In this document: positions 46,641-58,259 of the stretch, in pieces
Layout of the letters: each line of letters opens with the position of its first letter
How positions within the stretch are numbered: position 1 is the stretch's first letter
Assembly (NCBI GenBank): GCA_028023455.1
Contig: JAQFVV010012508.1
Span: 2,975,877 to 3,039,876 of the forward strand
Direction: 5' to 3'
DNA from: Epiperipatus broadwayi
Lineage: Eukaryota; Onychophora; Udeonychophora; Euonychophora; Peripatidae
Length of the DNA: 64,000 nt
Made by a program: the position numbers and the translations under genes
The notes under the pieces: model-generated
What the model saw: the letters and a program-made list of their open reading frames with translations, nothing else
What the model was told of the DNA's origin: nothing
Databases searched by the model: none

Positions 46641-46919
46641 ATCTTTAGTAACAAAATTACTAAAAACCAACAAATCTTACATATAAATTAGTTATAAAGC
46701 ATCCTTACAGTGACACCACCACAACAAAAACAATTTTCACTTCTATACTTAGAATGGCATAACAAAACTCTTTCAAAAGTTATCAAAATTCTTCACAATA
46801 TTTACAAAACCAATTAAAACTATCTCACTTGACCCCAATTTTCTCATCACATTCACGCAACAAGTACACATTTTTTGTAATAATCAATTTCTTAAACAAA
46901 ATGCAAAAATGTTTTATAA

Positions 46920-47620
46920 ACTTTAACTTATATTGAACTCAGACTTTTACATGATTTTCAACTATCTGTGCTATCTCATTACTGCTGACACAGTTGATCA
47001 CACACATGTTGAAAAGATAAATAGTCACCAATATATGCATTTCATGCTAAACCAGCACTCATCAGTAGGTCTAGATTATCACCACACATGTATACAGTCG
47101 ATGCTCAGCTTATATTAAGATAGCCAATCTTCATACTTTAATGTCCAGTCTTCAATCCACTCCACCCCACCAAATCTTCAGCCATCCACGTCATTGAAAA
47201 TCTGATTATGGAATTATTAAAGCCCACATTGGTGTCAATCTTCTCATACCACCCATTTTGTGACTAGGATGAGAAGGTTAGCACCAATGTGGGCTTTGAG
47301 CATTCCAGCATCAGATTTTCAATAAAATGGATGGGTGAAGAGTTGTGGGGTGGAGTGGATTAAAGCCGGTCCATTAAAGTATGAAGATTGTCTATCTTAA
47401 TATAAGCTGAGCATTGATTGTATATGTGTGTGGGAGATGATAATCTGGACCAACTGATGAGTGCTGGTTTAGCATTAAATATCTATAGTGATGATTATTT
47501 ATCTTTTCAGTATGTGTGTGATCAAGTGTGTCAGCATTATGATATAGTGTGGATAGTTGAGAGTCATGTGAAAGTCTGAGTTCAAACCCATATATATTAC
47601 ATATGCCTGTACTGTAGAAA
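46920..47620. repeat. Family B head-to-head pair, copy B10
   Basis: A minus-strand copy (46925-47240) and a plus-strand copy (47275-47600) form the largest near-complete palindrome here, each with all family B blocks. The minus-half hammerhead (47027-47075) has an intact core, but stem I changed to ACCTA. The plus half has GAAA changed to TAAA. Confidence 0.8.
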
Positions 47621-47639
47621 AAAATTCATATTTTAACTT

Positions 47640-47997
47640 ATCTTGCAGAGCAAAATAGACGTCAGCACATTAGCGCCCTCTTTTAATTTCTTTCATAATT
47701 TATTTTATATTTCTTATAATTTTATTGTTTGATAATATCTTAGTCCTATTTATTTTAATACAGTTTGTAAATTAAAGTCTTTATTTAATATATGTTTAAT
47801 AATCTTTATAAAAATAGTTTCTTTTCTGCTTGATTGCAGGTAAGCTGATAGCTTTTTGATCATTTTTACATTATGTTAATCTTCTGTAAATTGAATATTT
47901 TTTTTTATTTCTGACACATATTTATTTCTTGTATTTAATTTTATATACTCCATTTTAATAGTATTAAAATTAACTATGGTGGAGAAACAAAAAATCA
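47640..47997. other. No gene seen
   Basis: AT-rich DNA between repeats. Confidence 0.5.
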
Positions 47998-48108
47998 ATT
48001 TTTTTTCTTATGTGTCATAACATCAGCTGGGAAACAAACCCGCTAACCTGGGACAACTGTTTGTAAAGCAGCTGTCACTGACCTCTTGATCACCAATGCT
48101 TTTTAGAA
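47998..48108 (-). repeat. tRNA-derived SINE, Val(UAC)-like anticodon arm
   Basis: The minus strand reads GCATTGGTGATCAAGAGGTC (A-box region), CAGCTGCTTTACAAACAG (anticodon arm like tRNA-Val UAC) and GGGTTTGTTTCCCAGC (B-box/T arm). It ends GACACATAAG plus an A run. It looks related to the SINEs at 33.3 and 45.1 kb. It is too degraded to be a working tRNA. Confidence 0.6.
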
Positions 48109-48109
48109 G

Positions 48110-48880
48110 ATTAACACAACAAAACTGATAAACACTAACAGTTTATTAATATTCAATGGAAACAGGAAATGTATTTAAATAATTCAGTACACAAATAACA
48201 AAAGAGAAAAAAATAAATAAAAGAAACTACCATTACAAATACTATTAAACATACATTGAATAAAGATTTGGGTTTAAAAACTGTCTCAATATAAATAGGA
48301 TTAAGACACAATAAAATTATAAAAAATGTAAAATAAGTTATAAAAAAAAATAAAAGAAAGAAATTACTATACAACATAAAAGAAGCAATTTAAAATTCAA
48401 GTTTATGACAGTTGAAAAACTGGGTAAGACTGGTGTTAATATTAATTATACAAGAATTAAAAAAATATTTATAAAACACCTTGCAATAAAAATAATTTAT
48501 AAGGCTAGTTAATAATAAGTTTAATAAGAAATGTTAAATTTAATTATAGAAAATCGATCAGTAAATAATAAAAGATATATTTTTATAATTTTGATAATAT
48601 TAATTAATGTAAGTAAAATAAAAAATATTTTATAAAATAGTAAAAACTTGCTGATATATATATATATATATAGTAGGATATAAAAATATTCAATTTATAA
48701 TGGAATATAATGTTTGTTCGTATTATTTATATGATAAACTATTTTATATATTTATAGTTATAATTATTTATTAAGCGCCCAGTAAGTATATGTAAATACT
48801 TTTTAAGATAGGCTATAACCTGTATCAAATGCACCTTGAAATTTATAATAGTTGAGCAATATCTTTGCCTGCCTTAAAAT
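48110..48880. other. No gene seen
   Basis: Very AT-rich sequence with only a TA run near 48655-48670. Confidence 0.5.
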
Positions 48881-48884
48881 TTAT

Positions 48885-48960
48885 ATATATATATATTAGC
48901 TCTGAAGAAGACTGCTTGTCAGTTGAAACTGTCTGGTTGATCAAGTTAAATAAAACAAAT
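48885..48960 (+). repeat. PLE-type hammerhead-like repeat
   Basis: CTGAAGA, a stem GACTG/CAGTT with loop CTTGT, GAAACTGTC and then GTTGATCAAGTTAAATAAAA. The core bases are kept, but stem I no longer pairs. It is homologous to the minus-strand motif at 36.72 kb. A PLE coding fragment lies ~500 bp away on the opposite strand. Confidence 0.5.
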
Positions 48961-49439
48961 ATAGTTATGTAATTAAAGGAAAATGGAATATTTATAATTT
49001 TATCAATGTATAAAGAAGATAGTAGGTAAAAGAAAGGATATAATACTTCAAAAGAAGTCAGAACACAGATTTTCATGTTCTTCATTAATTTCATAAAATA
49101 CTTAGAATGCTAGGCAAAGGAATTTGGATGCCCACAGCATCATCATCATCTTAGTCCCTTCTTCAGATTGAAAGAATGTATATAATAGCTAATTACCATA
49201 ATATTTTATTATTTTTGTTATTATAATAGTTTTTAATTAAAAGATATTTTATTTGTATTATACACACACACACACATATATATATATTATTACTTTTTGG
49301 GCTAAACCATGTGTTATTTTCCATTACATAATGATATTTCAATAACCTAGCATCTGCCATTGTCAAGGTTAAATTTAAAAAAAAAATCATTAGATCTCCA
49401 ACAGTAACATGACTGAGTGAGAGATGAGAAATGAGATTC

Positions 49440-49860
49440 AACTTGAAGTAGTTCAGCATTTAAAATATGAGATTTCCCTCAGTTTTTTCACCTATTAATT
49501 TTAAGTTAATATTAGAAAACAGAGATAAAATGAGAGATTTCCAGATAGCTGAAATACATTGTCCTTTGTCATTCTTATTTAAACCAATAGGTCTCTTTAA
49601 TATTTCAATTGACTCTCTCGTGGTTCTTAAATAATACCTCTCCAAATTAGCAAGTATTTTTGCATTGTCAAAATCAGGTTTGTGATCAATTTCTAAAAAA
49701 TGGGAAATAAAAACTGTTGTCTTAATTTTCTGATTAAAAGCATTTGTGTTCCTTAATTTTGACATTTATTTGTCTATTAGACTGACCTACATAACTTCTT
49801 GAGCACTGCAAACATGGTTCTTATCTTAATTGAGAGAGTCATTTCTCAAATCCTTGAAAG
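49440..49860 (-). pseudogene. Penelope-like element: GIY-YIG domain
   Basis: Minus-strand pieces read EPCLQCSRSYVGQSNRQINV (49.83-49.77 kb), the GIY-YIG start with its Cys pair. The open frame 49765-49460 follows with HFLEIDHKPDFDNAKILANL, then RTTRESIEILKRPIGLNKND and SAIWKSLI, the typical PLE nuclease tail (H..D.K..DxxN). One frameshift joins the two pieces. It belongs to a different PLE branch from the 38.4 kb copy, judging by its tail. Confidence 0.7.
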
Positions 49861-49864
49861 TTAA

Positions 49865-50425
49865 ACACTTTTTAATTAAATTCAGTATGACCCAGCTTAT
49901 CTAACAGCCATATTTACTTAATATCACTTTATGCAATTTTTTTATATTCTCTCAAATGAATGGTTTTTTTTTTTTTTTTGCTAATTTAGAAGTCATGAAA
50001 AAAAACCGTCACAGGCATTAAAAGGCATTACTTTGCAAGTGTTTCTGGACTACTTTAAAAAATGAAAAATATGTTTGGATTTGTGTATTGCATCCAATGG
50101 ACAGTAGTTTGAAAGAGATTAAATTTATAAGACTTAAAAATGAACATTTTTAAAATAAAATTCCTGATACTTTTGGGAATTTTCTCATATTATCTCTTAG
50201 TTGTGATATTTCACGTGAAATTTTAAATACAAATATTAAGCATTTATATTTTTTATTACAGTTTTTAATTTATCGAAAAGAAAAAATATTCATATTGCTA
50301 TCTTTATTGGAGAAAATAAGTATAGTAGAGATCTTATATTTCAAATATACTAGATGAATTAAAATCTACTTATTTTTGTTGATTGTTGTAGTAAGAAACC
50401 CTTAATGCTTGTAATTCATTATAAA
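49865..50425. other. No gene seen
   Basis: AT-rich DNA with poly-T near 49965. No recognised repeat. Confidence 0.5.
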
Positions 50426-50429
50426 TTTT

Positions 50430-50539
50430 ATTAAACGTAGTAATAATGTGATGCCATTATTCCATCTGATTGGCTGTCACGTAAGCATTTTTAAAGCGTA
50501 TCTGTTTGAAGGTGTTTAGCTTTCACGTTATTAAACGTA
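50430..50539. mobile_element. Family C half-element with 10-bp flanking repeat
   Basis: The right arm of family C (TGTGATGCCATTATTCCATC to TTCACGTTATT) remains, while the left arm and centre are deleted. ATTAAACGTA occurs at both borders (50430-50439, 50530-50539), likely a target duplication. Confidence 0.75.
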
Positions 50540-50654
50540 ATAAAATAAATTGATTCTTATGAATTTACGAATTCAAAATGAATAAAGTTTAAAATACCTA
50601 AATATAAAGAACTGCTATCTTATTTATAAATTTAATGATAGATATTAAAATTCA

Positions 50655-50870
50655 TTAAAATATGAAGATTGGCCATCTTAATATACATCAGAGCACTTAT
50701 TGCATATATGTGTGGAAATGATAATCTGGACCAACTGATGAGTGCTGGTTTAGCACGAAATAGAATGTTGGTGATTATTTATCTTTTCGACATGATTCAA
50801 GTATATGGTGGTATGAGATAGAGTGGAGAGTTGTGGGTCAAGTGAAAGTCTGTGCTTATTTATGTTATTT
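50655..50870 (+). repeat. Family B copy B11
   Basis: A plus-strand copy holding the pre-ribozyme region, the hammerhead (50730-50772) and the tail to GTGAAAGTCTGTGCT. The hammerhead core is complete, with a G-C closing pair in stem II. The segment before TTGGT is one base shorter, and the cleavage-site base becomes G, which the family does not tolerate. Confidence 0.75.
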
Positions 50871-50874
50871 ATTA

Positions 50875-51945
50875 CATATATAGTATTTAAAATTTATCAT
50901 TTATTTCAAATCACTTCATTTATAAATTGCATAAATAGTCTTTTTTTTAAAAATAAATAAATTATAACATGTTTGTTTATATATATCAATCCTTCAAATT
51001 TGTTTTGTTTTTGTACATTTTTTTCAATATGTCAAATTTACACGATAGATTTAACTAAATACAATGATTAATTGAGAAATTTAATCTTAGTAAATCTTAT
51101 TTAAATCTTTCAAAATAATAATAAAAAAGTTTTATAAGATTTTAGAATATTGAAAGGGCATTAGGGAAAATAAATATGAAAATGAGGTTTACGTTATTCA
51201 GGAAGGGTATAATAATTCCATTTGTTGCTGCGGTTCGGCAAATATTTTAAGAACTGAAAGTATAATATTTTAATATTTTACTGAATTAAAATTTTATATA
51301 AAGCAAAATCTATTTGATTATTTGCTGAAGTAGAATAATTTGAAAAACTGCTGTCTGCCGTAAACTGATATTCCCTCTTTGGTATTAACGATTTAATGTT
51401 AAAGAAAAAAAGATACAAACTAAATAATTAATAATGTAAATAATCTGTCACGATATTATTATCATACTGTGAAAAATTTAGACAACAAGAAGTTATCAAT
51501 TTAAAAGAAATATATTTTGTGCTTCAACAATCAATATAACATTGCATATTTTTTTTACATCACGTTATTCACACGTATTAAACATATATGAATTATTAAG
51601 TGTATTAATAATTGTAAATTAATAACTTTATTCATTATTTAAGGTCTGAAGATAAAATTCTTTCTCAGAAAGATGTTTTAATATTTAATCAGATTGATTC
51701 ACAAGAGATTATATTTTGATTAAAAATAAAGAAATAATTTTTAATTCTTCATATATTTTTTTGGGATTAGACCTTTTCCAGGTTAACATTCTTGAATTAG
51801 TTAGTTTCCTATATTAGTTCTGGAGAATTAAATAGTTTTGAGGATCATTATATGGATGTGGAAATAATATTTGATGAAATGGCTCATAAAGATTGGAATA
51901 TTAAGATATGATAAGGAATGGGGATTTTATGGCAAATATTATAAT
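50875..51945. other. No gene seen
   Basis: AT-rich sequence without an ORF or recognised repeat. Confidence 0.5.
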
Positions 51946-51949
51946 TGAA

Positions 51950-52280
51950 TACAAGTATAATGTATATTGAACTTTAGATATAATTAGAAGGATTTGAACA
52001 CAGACTTTCAAGTTTCCTTCAGCTATCCACTCCATCTTATATACTGAGATGCATGACCACGTATATGCGAAAAAGATAAATGATTTCCAATATACATAAT
52101 TCGTGCTGCGCCAGTACCCATCAGTTGGTCCAAATCATTTCCCATACATACATATAATCAGGGCTGGTTCAGCACAAAGTATGGATATTGGAGATCATTT
52201 ATCTTTTTCACATGTATGTAGACATGTGACTCAGTTGAAGGGAGTTTGAAACTCTCTGTTCAAATCCCCTCTAATTACAA
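51950..52280. repeat. Family B palindromic copy B12
   Basis: Inverted family B termini (GATTTGAACACAGACTTTCA at 51991 and CTGTTCAAATCCCC at 52257) enclose degenerate hammerhead regions. CTGATGGG in the minus half shows core decay. Confidence 0.65.
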
Positions 52281-52353
52281 ATATAGTTTTGGAGAAAAAA
52301 TAAATATGATGAAAGATTTTTTTGAATTTAATTTAGAATATGATATAATGATT

Positions 52354-53387
52354 GGTACTTGGTACTGGTCTATTAGCTACCATACAAACAAAAACACTTC
52401 ATTAAAAAAGTAATCAGCCCAACTTTGTTTTTTACGCCAATCAAAAGTCATAAACAAAACCAAACACTTTTTTTTATTTCCAAATTTACGTTATTCTAAA
52501 CAAAATTAAATAATAAACCCAAAAAGTTCATAGAAAAAGTAATCAGTCTGTTGATTTTGTATTTTATCAGTCGACTTTGTTTTTAAATATGTTATACAAG
52601 TGAGTCAAGAAAGGATTTGGATTGATTGTGTTTCAAAGAAATCACAACAAGCATTGATTCCAACAACAACTTTATTTCCAAAAACAACAACTTCTCAATA
52701 ACACAACTTTCAATAATGTGCTGGGGGCCTTGAAGTTGAAATGGTGGTTCACAGACATGTGGCTGATTACCGCTGCCTCAGAATAGTACACAAACTGCCA
52801 TCTTTCCCTATGGGTTATCATACCTTTACCATACACACATTTATTGGCAGATGACAATATGTTATGTGCCTGTAGAAAGGCAACAGTGTCAGCTTCTGCA
52901 TTCATCAGATTCCAAACTTTAAAATGTTCACTGTTGCCTTCAGCCATTTTATGTATCTCATTGAGAACTTGAAATATCGTGCTCTGCAAAAGACTTTCCA
53001 AATTTCTATCGGATTCAAAAATGCATAGGGAAGCACACTGACAGGGTGATAATTATCACTAGGGAATACAACTACAGTTTGTGTACAAGACAATGATTTT
53101 GAAAACAGATTTCAAGAGTTCTGTGAAATTGAACAACAAACACCCTCATATCAAATGGTAATGGACTGTCATTACTGAACGAACACATAAAGTGTGGCCA
53201 CACATAGCTAGGCATATGATTTCTGTGTGTTTGCATAGAGAACAATGCTATCACATGACACAAAATGGCTATTATGAAAGTAGGGTTGTAATAGATGTAG
53301 GTTTGTCTGTGTAAATGGCATATTTCTGTGTTTTTTTCACAGAAACGGCACCATCAATTAATGTACAGTGGCTAATAGACCAGTACC
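52354..53387 (-). mobile_element. Merlin-like DNA transposon 1, internally deleted
   Basis: Its ends are GGTACT(TGGTACT)GGTCTATTAGC and, in complement, GGTACTGGTCTATTAGC. The flanks TAATGATT (52346-52353) and CAATGATT (53388-53395) match in 7 of 8 bases, and 8-9 bp duplications are typical of Merlin. The minus strand encodes WNLMNAEADTVAFLQAHNIL then a Cys/Gly-rich KCVYGKGM, as in Merlin/IS1016 transposase N-termini. It passes directly to MSVNHHFNFKAPST, which resembles the VNHxxxFVDP segment near the C-terminus. The DDE core is therefore missing. The right end holds a TTTCTGTG..CACAGAAA hairpin. Confidence 0.65.
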
Positions 53388-53399
53388 CAATGATTTTTA

Positions 53400-53820
53400 G
53401 CACACATTTTTTTTAGAAGAAAAATAACAAAAAAATGTGTATAAGGATTAAAAAATGAAAAAATAAAGAACATTATAATTATGATATGAATGAATAAAAA
53501 ATGATCAATATCAGTAAAATAGTTCACTTCTTTTGATAAGTGGACACCCAAATTATAGATTAAATAAAAATAAAGCTCAAAAAAATCAAACAAAATCCAC
53601 TTTCATAGCTTAGGACAAAAAATATGGATTACAAAAATCTAAATGTCAAAGTTAAAAAATCTAAATACGGCTTTGAAAAATGATTAAAAAAGATTAAATC
53701 ACACTAGACGTATTGAAACTAGATTAAAAATGATTACCGAGAAGTTGAAAGAACAATGCTAAAATACAATAGGACAAAGTATAATGATAGACTAAATTGG
53801 CTTCATAATAAAACAAAGAG
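53400..53820. other. No gene seen
   Basis: A 73-codon minus-strand ORF is AT-rich and hydrophobic, with no recognised domain. Confidence 0.5.
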
Positions 53821-53824
53821 ATAA

Positions 53825-54095
53825 TGATCACATTACATGACCTGCTCTTAACTGTTATTAAAACAGGCAAAACTCTCTATACGTATTGGAGGGTTGCATT
53901 AGATCCTAAGATCTAGGTGCAGTACTCTCAGATCCAAGGCTCCTATTGACTAAGGCCACAAGCCAAAAACTAGTCTGGGAATATTGGGTGAGCAGGCACT
54001 AGATGGGGATTTTATGCACAAGCCTTCGGCCATCCATTGAATACCCTGGCTTGCATTGAGTGGCAATACATATAGAGAGTTTTGTTTGTTTAAAG
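53825..54095. mobile_element. Family A copy A8
   Basis: Arms AACAGGCAAAACTCTCTATA (53860) and its complement (54070-54090) enclose GATCCTAAGATCTAGGTGCA and the AAAACTAGTCTGGG core. The TCACATTACATGACC outer flank matches the family ends. Confidence 0.75.
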
Positions 54096-54099
54096 AGAT

Positions 54100-55035
54100 A
54101 ATGAATATAAATCAAAGCACACAAAATAAAAACTGTAAAATACAAACAAAATGGAGATGAATCAAAGTAATGAAAAAATCCTAGCTAGTAAAAGGGTCTT
54201 AAATAAAAAAAATATTGGAATAATTAAAAAAAAAGTTATTTTATTAAAAGGAGTATTGAATAAATCCCAAAAATTTAATCCAAAAGTGATAGAATGTATG
54301 GATAAATACACAAATATAGAGAAGACAGTTGTTTTCAAGAAGTTTATAGGCTATGAATGAAAAATACACATAAATGATTAATAATAATCATTATTAATGC
54401 CAATCTAGATAAAAAAAAACAATGTAGGACATAAAATTATGCAAAATCCTAATCAACATTAAAAAAAGATAATAATTAGAGAATCCACCATATAGGAGTA
54501 CCATATAAAAGATATTAGTATATTAATAATTTTTATTAGTCATTCACTATACTAAAGATTATCCATTTAATGCATATTTCTATAGGGTAATTTTCACTAC
54601 ATCACTCTCACGCAAAGTAGGGATTGGTTTCTATCTGCTTTTAAGACCTTCTGGAGGGGAGTAATCATAAAAATATAACCAAGGATATGTAACAAAGACA
54701 TATGATCCCCAAGATACATTACAACTTGTTGAACAGAAATGTAGAATAAAGTTTTATTGTTGTTTTAAATACACTTTCAGACATTTTACAGCATTGCCTG
54801 AAGATAATAATGATAATATTTGAATCTTATTAAGTATATAGATAAATTAATTGATCTTCTCAGTAATATCTATGATAATCATCCATGAAAATTCGTGGAG
54901 AGCTGAAACCTGTTTGAATTTGAAAACGGCATAAGTCAATCCATTCATGACATACCTGGAAAAATTAATGGATAAAAAAAAACAATATCAAAGAAATAGA
55001 AAAAATACCCAATAACTTAAATACATTAAATGCAA
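54100..55035. other. No confident gene; family H half copy
   Basis: A 69-codon Lys-rich ORF at 54151-54360 has no recognised domain and an AT-driven composition. At 54528-54660 an inverted half copy of family H starts AATTTTTATTAGTCATTC and carries the CACGCAAAGTAGGGATTGG segment. Nothing else is recognised. Confidence 0.5.
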
Positions 55036-55039
55036 ATGA

Positions 55040-55320
55040 CATAATGATAGATAAAGATAAGAAAATGTTAAAATCAAAAATTAAGATGCTAAATAAAGAA
55101 GCAAAGAGATATAAATTATGCATAAATATAATCAGAACTAAGATAACACATATGGGAAAGAAAAAAACTCAAATCTATAAAACTAATGTAGCTATAAAAT
55201 CATAAGCTTTAACTCAGACTAAATGTAATCATAAATATATGAAGATTGTACAGAGAAAAGCTTTCATAAATTACGTCTATGATACACTCCCCTATGTTAA
55301 AAATAAATTATTAGGGATCT
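55040..55320 (+). pseudogene. Possible LINE RT remnant
   Basis: The frame gives KSKIKMLNKEAKRYKLCINI then IRTKITHMGK. This is like the palm segment after the YADD loop in LINE RTs (L....N......Y.L.IN..KTK.M..GK). The catalytic loop itself is not readable and the match is short. Confidence 0.35.
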
Positions 55321-55324
55321 AAAT

Positions 55325-55884
55325 TACAAAAATGTAAAATTAAAATTATCTAAAGCATAATTAAAAATAATTTAATTTAGAAATGAAAAACGTTAAGTCA
55401 CAAACAAATGAAATATAGTGGGCATATACATATTTACAAGTGTTTTAATGAAAAGAGATTTGGCATTTAAAATAAATACTATACAAATGTACGAAGAAAT
55501 AGCTAACAAGATAAAGATTCCTATATAGAATTAACCAAAAAAGTGAATTGTAAAAGAAGTTTATATATCTATAAAAATAAATAAAGATTTATATAAAAAG
55601 TTTGATCACCTGAAAAAATTTCTTTATTTTAAAATCCATTTAATTATGCAATTGAAGAAGTACCCATGAGTTTTCAGTTAGTTGTTAATTTGAAATGCAT
55701 CAGTATATTAAAAACAAACTGTCAAAAGAAGAGTATTTTAACTGAGTTGTATAAATATTTACCTGATGATAAATTTCACCAATTAAGCTCATTTGCTTGA
55801 CAATTTATATCTATATTTAGCAGTATATACTCCTGCAAAAAAAAAAAACATTTCCTAAAATGAAATATGTCAAATCCTATTATA
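55325..55884. other. No gene seen
   Basis: AT-rich sequence up to the Merlin element. Confidence 0.5.
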
Positions 55885-55892
55885 GATCTTCC

Positions 55893-57279
55893 GGTACTAG
55901 TAAACTATTCACTGCGCAGCCTGTGTTGGCACTGTTTCTGTGTAAAAACACAGAATTATACCGCTTTCGCGGTTGAACCTACGGCTAATAAACGAGTGAT
56001 CATTAATATACGAATAGATCGTATGTAGTGGTTATAATAAGTGGCCAATTATTTCCGCGTATCAATAACACTACGTCTACTAACAATACTATGATCGTAT
56101 AGTTTGCCGTTGATTTCATTGTGGGTTGAATTCCTATGCATATTGACAGAATTTGTATCGTCGCTAGAATTTAAGATGAGAGTGTGAGCATTGTCTTCTT
56201 TTTAAAGTGTTTATATGTTGATGTTTATGATTTTCTGTATTTCCCAACTGAAAGATTTTTGCATACTAGTAATTTTCAGCATATTATTGATATTTGTCAA
56301 AATTTTTTTTTTGGCTAATTTTGGCTTTTTTGGGGGTCAAAAAAGACAAAGTAAAATTTCTCAAGCTCTCTGGCAGACGATTGGAGTTGTTTGCGGAAAA
56401 ATACCATTTCTGTCGTGACTCGGAAGAGAGTTGAAAAAGAAGAACAAAATGTCTACCATGTTATTATATTTGTGGGATGTCCCAAACAGAGAAAGTGAGG
56501 CAGTTGCATTTTTTCAAGCCCAAAACATCCTGCCATTCGTTACAGTTGATTTAGTTCAGTCATATGTGGTTAATAAATTTATTTTCTGGAAAGAATTTGT
56601 GTATTGTTTGCGATTATTTTTATCTGTAAATCATGCAATTAACACTCAGAATGACAGTGTTAAAAAGGGGCGGCATAGTTTGTTGGACATCTCTTGATTG
56701 ATTGATTTTAAAAATAAAAAAAAATACTTCTTCTTTTGACATACCTATTCATTTCGTTTAGAAGCAAAAAGAGGTTTTTTGTTGTTGTTGTTTTGAATCA
56801 ATAAACAGCACGTTAAGTAGATTTTAAAAATGAACCCGAGTTTAATTTTTGTTGTTAAAAAAGAATAAAAATACCGGACGTTTTATTGAAAAAGTTAAAA
56901 CTGTCCCTTATTACTTTGAAATGTATCGAATCCAAAACCAAAAAATAAAAGACGTATGTAAAAAAGAAACAGTAGATTTAGAATGGATCCCCCCCCAAAT
57001 AAAGGCGTATGTCAAAAATTATGTACTTTTGAGATCCAAAAAAAAAGGTCAAAGTCTCCTTTATAGTTTTAAATTTATCAAATGAAAACAAAAAAAATAA
57101 TTATGTCCAAAACAAACAACAACAATATATTAAATATTAAAAAAAAAATATTACAGCCGTATGTTAAAATACGATCTATTAGATAAAAAAAATCAAGCAG
57201 CCTGGTAATGTTATAACGCTCTGTTTTTAACTAGAAACAGCGCCACCAAAGGCTGCACAGTTAATAGTTTATTAGAACC
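55893..57279 (+). mobile_element. Merlin-like DNA transposon 2, with perfect 8-bp TSD
   Basis: The left end GGTACTAGTAAACTATTCAC and the complement of the right end GGTTCTAATAAACTATTAAC begin inverted repeats of about 61 bp (50 matches by eye). GATCTTCC flanks it exactly at 55885-55892 and 57280-57287. The coding relic at 56449-56694 reads NRESEAVAFFQAQNILPF, homologous to NAEADTVAFLQAHNILSS of element 1, and ends LFLSVNHAINTQNDS. The DDE catalytic region is absent. A second ORF (56849-57085, 78 aa, Lys-rich) has no recognised domain. Confidence 0.75.
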
Positions 57280-57289
57280 GATCTTCCTT

Positions 57290-58255
57290 ACAGGTAATTC
57301 TGAATCGATATTAAAAACAAGTAGCACTATTTTTGAACCAGATATTGAAGAAACAATATTTCAAATAAAATTAAAATTCATTGTATCATTGAATAATATG
57401 ATCCCTTTGTATATATATATATACCAGACTATACCTGGCCTATGAAAAAAGGCTGTGGTTTTTTTAATTGGATGCTTTAAAAAATTATTTTTAAGATTTA
57501 ATGTAAATTAAACAAAAGATTTTAATATTATATAAATGTGAGAAATTCACAACTGAAAAATTGAAAAAAAAAATGTTTGGAACAATTTGGCCTGTTTGAT
57601 ACATTTTACAAATGTACCCAGTGAGGGATTAGTACATTTAGCTTTATTAATAAAGCTAAATTAAAATAATTTTTTTTAAATATACCTGTTATATTTGATA
57701 TGTGAATTTGACAGAAATATGGACAACTACTTCATAAAAAAATTATCTTTACTAACGGCAGAATTACTTCCTTTCATAAAATATGCTTTATAATAAAAAT
57801 GGTGGATTATTAAATATAAAGAGTAGAATTACTTCCTTTGCATAAAATGTTTATAATATAAATTATGGCTTAGTTAGGTATAGTTATTATTTATAAAAAC
57901 AAATTTAAACCTTTTTTGATTTTTCAATTGCATTATGGACAAATGTAATAGTTTTTTTAATTAGTTGCAAATTTGACATGTGACAGCCTTACAGACAAAT
58001 ATACATTCACAAGAAACAGGTGACAGTCTTACAGACAAACATTCACATGGACTTTATATATATTTCTTTTTAATGAAATTTTATATATACATTGTTTGTA
58101 ACTTTTTTACTTTCATATTGTCTTGTATTTTCTTTTTTTATTTGCCTGTGAAAACTCTTAAAATTCATTATTCGGCTTTTTAAAAAAAAAAGTTTTCCAA
58201 TCTGTAGTTTAAGTTATTAACAGTTACTGGTTGAAAACTGACTATTTTTTTAAAG
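57290..58255. other. No gene seen
   Basis: AT-rich DNA with duplicated short phrases (AGAATTACTTCCTTT at about 57762 and 57825; TGACAG.CTTACAGACAAA at 57980 and 58020). Confidence 0.5.
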
Positions 58256-58259
58256 AAAA

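Larger units (their letters stand above)
41650..46660 (-). mobile_element. Large CR1/L2-like LINE with PHD-like, esterase, EN and RT parts
   Basis: A ~5 kb minus-strand element can be read in pieces. From 5' to 3' it has a Cys/His (PHD-like) segment with coiled coil (46.6-46.1 kb), an SGNH esterase (46.0-45.5), an APE endonuclease (45.08-44.37), a reverse transcriptase (44.3-42.85) and a C-terminal region to a 3' end near 41.66 kb. PHD plus esterase modules in ORF1 are known for CR1-like LINEs. Two tRNA-SINEs interrupt the endonuclease region. Copies of its 3' end lie at 19.2 and 21.2 kb. No part is intact. Confidence 0.75.

Noticed and set aside
52905-53263. Two minus-strand ORFs inside Merlin element 1 as separate genes
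   Set aside because: They overlap or precede the transposase relic in other frames and show no domain.
54780-54815. CTGAAGATAATAATG as a PLE hammerhead
   Set aside because: No pairing stem II and no GAAA follow.
56849-57085. 78-codon ORF as Merlin transposase C-terminus
   Set aside because: No Merlin motif seen; Lys-rich and AT-driven, so left as unassigned inside the element.
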